In this document: positions 61,349 through 64,000 of the stretch, in pieces | Layout of the letters: every line of letters begins with the position of its first letter | Position numbering within the stretch: the stretch's first letter is position 1 | NCBI RefSeq assembly: GCF_024600715.1 | Contig: NZ_CP102332.1 | Coordinates: 5,084,001 to 5,148,000 of the forward strand | Direction of reading: 5' to 3' | Length of the DNA stretch: 64,000 nt | Source of the DNA: Streptomyces changanensis | GTDB lineage: Bacteria; Actinomycetota; Actinomycetes; Streptomycetales; Streptomycetaceae | The notes under the pieces: model-generated | The model's input: the letters and a program-made list of their open reading frames with translations, nothing else | What the model was told of the DNA's origin: nothing | The model's database searches: none | Position numbers and translations under genes: made by a program

Positions 61349-63685
61349 ATGAGGTCGCGCGTATCCGCGCTTGTCGTCGTCCTGCTGCTCGTACTGGCCG
61401 CAGCCGGCAGCGCGATTCTCGTGCGCGCCGTCCCGGAGCCCGTACGCGCCGACGCGGCGCCCTCCGTCTTCTCCGCCGAACGTGCCCGGGTCCATGTTCC
61501 GCATCTCGCGCGGGCCCCACATCCTTCCGGAACACCGGAAGCGGAGGCCGTACGGGCTTATGTGCGGGGGCAGTTGACGCGTTCGGGGCTGAAACCCGTG
61601 CAGAGCGAGGCGACGGAGGTGCTGCCCGGCCGGGACTCCTCGCACCTCGCCGGACGCGTCCACAACATCACCGCCACCATCGAGGGGACCTCCTCCACGG
61701 GCAGGCTGCTGTTGGTCGCCCACACCGACTCCGTCCCCACCGGTCCCGGCGCCTCCGACGACGGCCTCGGGGTGGCGTCCCTGCTGGAGATCGCCCGCGT
61801 CCTGACCGAGGGGCCCCGCCCCCGCAACGACGTGGTGCTGCTCCTCACCGACATGGAGGAGACCGGCCAGCTCGGCGCCCGCGCCCACCTGCGGAGCCTC
61901 GGAGCCGCCGCCCGACAGCCGCACGTCGTCGTCAACCTGGAGGCGCGGGGAACCAGTGGACGCGCCGTCATGTTCGAGACGGGCGCCCACAGCGCGGCCC
62001 TGGCCGACGCCCTCGCCGACATCCCGCCCGTGGCCACCTCCCTGTCCGACGAGATCTACCGGCTGCTGCCGCACGACACGGACCTGACCCCGCTGCGCGC
62101 CGCCGGGATGACCGGGCTGAACTTCGCCGTCATCGGCGGCAGCGCCCGCTACCACGGGCCCGGCGACGACGCCGCCCACCTCGACCCGGGCAGCCTCCAG
62201 GACCTCGGCGACACCGCCCTGTCCGCCGTCCGCGCGCTGGCCGCTGCGGACCTCCGGGACGTCACCGAGGCGCCCGAGGCGACCTGGTTCAACGTGGGTC
62301 CGCTGCTCGTCCGCTACCCCGCCGGGATGGTGCTGCCGCTGGCCCTGCTGGCACCCACCGCGCTCGCCGCGGCCTCCTGGTACGCCCACCGCCGCCGCGC
62401 CCTGCGCGCCCGTGCCGCCGTACGGTCCGCGCTGACCTTCCCGCTCACCCTCGCCGCGGCCGCCGCGCTCGGCTGGGCCGCCTGGCAGGGCCTGCTGCTG
62501 CTCCGCCCCGACTACGCCCTGTTCCACCTCGGCGACCCGTACCGGACCGGCCCGGCCGTCACCGGACTGCTGCTGCTCACCGCCACGGTGACCGCGCTGT
62601 GGGCCGTGTGGACGGCGCGGCGGGCCCGGGGCTCCGTGACGGAGGCGGCCGTCGGCGTCCTCGTGTGGCCCGCGCTGCTGGCCGTGCCCGTCGCCGTGCT
62701 GCTGCCCGGCGCCGCGTACGTGTTCACGTGGACGGCGCTCGGCGGGGCAGCCGGTCTGCTCCTCGCCGTCCGCGCCCCGCAGGACTCGCCGTGGCGGGCG
62801 GCCGCCCTCGCGCTGGGCGGGCTGCCCGGCGTCGCGGTCACCGCCCCGCTGGTCGCGCTGCTCTTCCCGGCCCTCGGGCTGGCCTCCGCCGCGGCGCCGC
62901 TCGTCCTGGCGGCCCTCGTCCTCGCCGTACCGGCCCTCCCGGCGGCCCTGCCGCTGCGGACCGCCCCGCGCCGGCGGGTCGTCGCGGCCGGCGTGGCCGT
63001 CGCGGTCACCGGGACGGCGCTCGTCGGCGCCAACGCCCTCACCGGCCGCGCCGACGCCGAGCACCCCCGGCCCGTCAGCCTCATGTACGCCCTCGACGCC
63101 GACCGGGACCGCGCCTACTGGGTGTCCGAGGACGCCGACGCGCACCCGTGGGTCACCGCCCACACCGGCGCCTCCCGCACCGACACGCTGGAGGCGTGGT
63201 CACCCGCCCTCGCCGCCCCGCCCGGCGGCCTCCTGGCGGGCGAGGCGCCGGTCGCCCCCGTCTCCCGGCCGCAGGTCACGACCGTCTCCGACACGCGCAG
63301 CGGCGCCACCCGGACCGTACGCCTCTCCGTGAGGGCCGCGAACGGCACGCCCGTCCTGCTCGCCCTTTACGTCGACACCTCCGCCACCGAGGTCGTCGGC
63401 GCCCGCCTGCACGGCGCGCCCGCCGGGACGCAGGACCTCCCGGGCGGGGAGAACCGTCCGCACGCCGGCTCGCCGTGGAAGTGGGGACTGCTGCTCGCCG
63501 CGCCCTCGCCGCGCGGCCACGAGGTGACCCTCACCGTCCGGGGCGGCAAGCCGCTGCGGGTGCTCGCCATGACGCAGGACGCGGGGCTCCCCGAGCGGGC
63601 GCTGACACGGCCGCGCCCCGAGGACCTCACCTGGGTCCCCGACGCGGCGGGGCTCTCCTTCGCGAGCCGCGTCCACACCGTCTGA
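61349..63685 (+). CDS. Membrane-anchored M28-family zinc peptidase
   Basis: This 778-residue protein has an N-terminal signal anchor (about 5-25) and an M28 aminopeptidase domain with two-zinc ligands: His125 in VAHTDS, Asp137 in ASDDG, Glu170/171 in DMEETG, Glu198 and His269 in YHGPGDD. Several membrane helices follow (about 325-560) and a C-terminal extracytoplasmic beta domain. The architecture is like vacuolar/ER-type M28 membrane proteases. The substrate is unknown; peptides outside the membrane are likely. It is divergent from the ABC exporter. Confidence 0.9.
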   Translation: MRSRVSALVVVLLLVLAAAGSAILVRAVPEPVRADAAPSVFSAERARVHVPHLARAPHPSGTPEAEAVRAYVRGQLTRSGLKPVQSEATEVLPGRDSSHLAGRVHNITATIEGTSSTGRLLLVAHTDSVPTGPGASDDGLGVASLLEIARVLTEGPRPRNDVVLLLTDMEETGQLGARAHLRSLGAAARQPHVVVNLEARGTSGRAVMFETGAHSAALADALADIPPVATSLSDEIYRLLPHDTDLTPLRAAGMTGLNFAVIGGSARYHGPGDDAAHLDPGSLQDLGDTALSAVRALAAADLRDVTEAPEATWFNVGPLLVRYPAGMVLPLALLAPTALAAASWYAHRRRALRARAAVRSALTFPLTLAAAAALGWAAWQGLLLLRPDYALFHLGDPYRTGPAVTGLLLLTATVTALWAVWTARRARGSVTEAAVGVLVWPALLAVPVAVLLPGAAYVFTWTALGGAAGLLLAVRAPQDSPWRAAALALGGLPGVAVTAPLVALLFPALGLASAAAPLVLAALVLAVPALPAALPLRTAPRRRVVAAGVAVAVTGTALVGANALTGRADAEHPRPVSLMYALDADRDRAYWVSEDADAHPWVTAHTGASRTDTLEAWSPALAAPPGGLLAGEAPVAPVSRPQVTTVSDTRSGATRTVRLSVRAANGTPVLLALYVDTSATEVVGARLHGAPAGTQDLPGGENRPHAGSPWKWGLLLAAPSPRGHEVTLTVRGGKPLRVLAMTQDAGLPERALTRPRPEDLTWVPDAAGLSFASRVHTV

Positions 63686-63753
63686 GCACCGGCCGCTCCC
63701 GGTCCCGCACCACCGACGACACCCTTTCCCGCCCACGACAGAAACGAGTCCCC

Positions 63754-64000
63754 ATGACCTCCTCCGCCCCGCACGGCGCCGACCGGGCCGAGAAGCCGGA
63801 GACCCCGCGCATCCGCCGGGCGACCGCCGCCGACGGCGAGGCCGTCACCGCGGTCTTCCTCGCCTCCCGGACCGCCACCATGCCGTACCTGCCGCGCCTC
63901 CACAGCGATGAGCAGACCCGCGCGTGGATCGAGGCCGTCGTCCTGCCCGACACCACCGTCTGGGTGGCCGAACTGGGCGACCCGGCGGAGATCGTCGGAT
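63754..64000 (+). CDS. GNAT-family N-acetyltransferase (3' truncated by window)
   Basis: The first 82 residues are present. After a hydrophilic start the sequence PRIRRATAADGEAVTAVFLA is the usual beta1-alpha1 unit of GNAT enzymes, and VLPDTTVWVAELGDPAEIVG enters the central strands. The acetyl-CoA loop lies beyond the window. The substrate is unknown. The ATG at 63754 follows ACGAG; it is on the same strand as the M28 gene, 68 bases after it. Confidence 0.82.
   Translation, partial: MTSSAPHGADRAEKPETPRIRRATAADGEAVTAVFLASRTATMPYLPRLHSDEQTRAWIEAVVLPDTTVWVAELGDPAEIVG

Overview
This is a chromosomal segment of a Streptomyces species. Base composition is very GC-rich with strong G/C at third codon positions. 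The window carries several developmental or housekeeping genes diagnostic of the genus: whiH, hrdB, sepH, cutRS and a parE/parC pair. From memory the gene order follows the SCO58xx-SCO59xx stretch of the S. coelicolor core; no comparison could be run here.

Layout. 1-5044: end of a glycogen-debranching-type glycosidase, an NrtR-type Nudix regulator with a palindrome at its own promoter, a fused ABC ATPase/membrane protein, and the sporulation regulator whiH. 5445-11459: the principal sigma factor hrdB, a secreted trypsin-like protease, a zinc-ribbon protein (DUF7455) and parE. 11679-18723: DUF485 plus an acetate-type symporter, a GDSL esterase, an unpaired DcuS/CitA-like sensor kinase and a CobW GTPase. 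18782-24172: parC and two adjacent M16 peptidases. 24246-26947: an M23 peptidase behind a c-di-AMP (ydaO-type) riboswitch, a GntR/FCD regulator, and ptsH (HPr) with a DasR-type dre operator. 27074-34636: a GNAT/acyl-CoA-synthetase fusion (Pat type), DUF5998, an alkaline-phosphatase superfamily enzyme, thymidine kinase, a VOC protein and a sulfurtransferase. 34778-40995: sepH, a sugar-lactone oxidase, an MFS exporter, ferrochelatase and an inositol monophosphatase.

41122-47846: a tiny conserved-looking ORF, the cutRS two-component system, DUF4193, DUF3093, a PaaI-type thioesterase, dut and DUF3710. 47991-56556 looks like a potassium locus: kdpDE without kdpFABC, an OB-fold protein, DUF3159, two TrkA/RCK subunits and a KimA-like APC transporter. 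A TrmA-like RNA methyltransferase follows. The stretch 57973-59061 has visibly lower GC and holds an Rhs-repeat remnant and an unidentified small ORF. Next to it, on the minus strand, are a short MbtH gene and a DrrAB-like ABC exporter, with no NRPS in view. The window ends with a membrane-anchored M28 peptidase and the start of a GNAT acetyltransferase.

The segment is mostly conserved core. The accessory-looking part is 57973-61164. The most interesting signals are regulatory: palindromes at nrtR, whiH and sepH, direct repeats before cutR, the riboswitch, the dre site and a ribosome-site-masking hairpin before the M28 gene. I see no tRNA, rRNA, CRISPR array, intact insertion sequence or replication origin.
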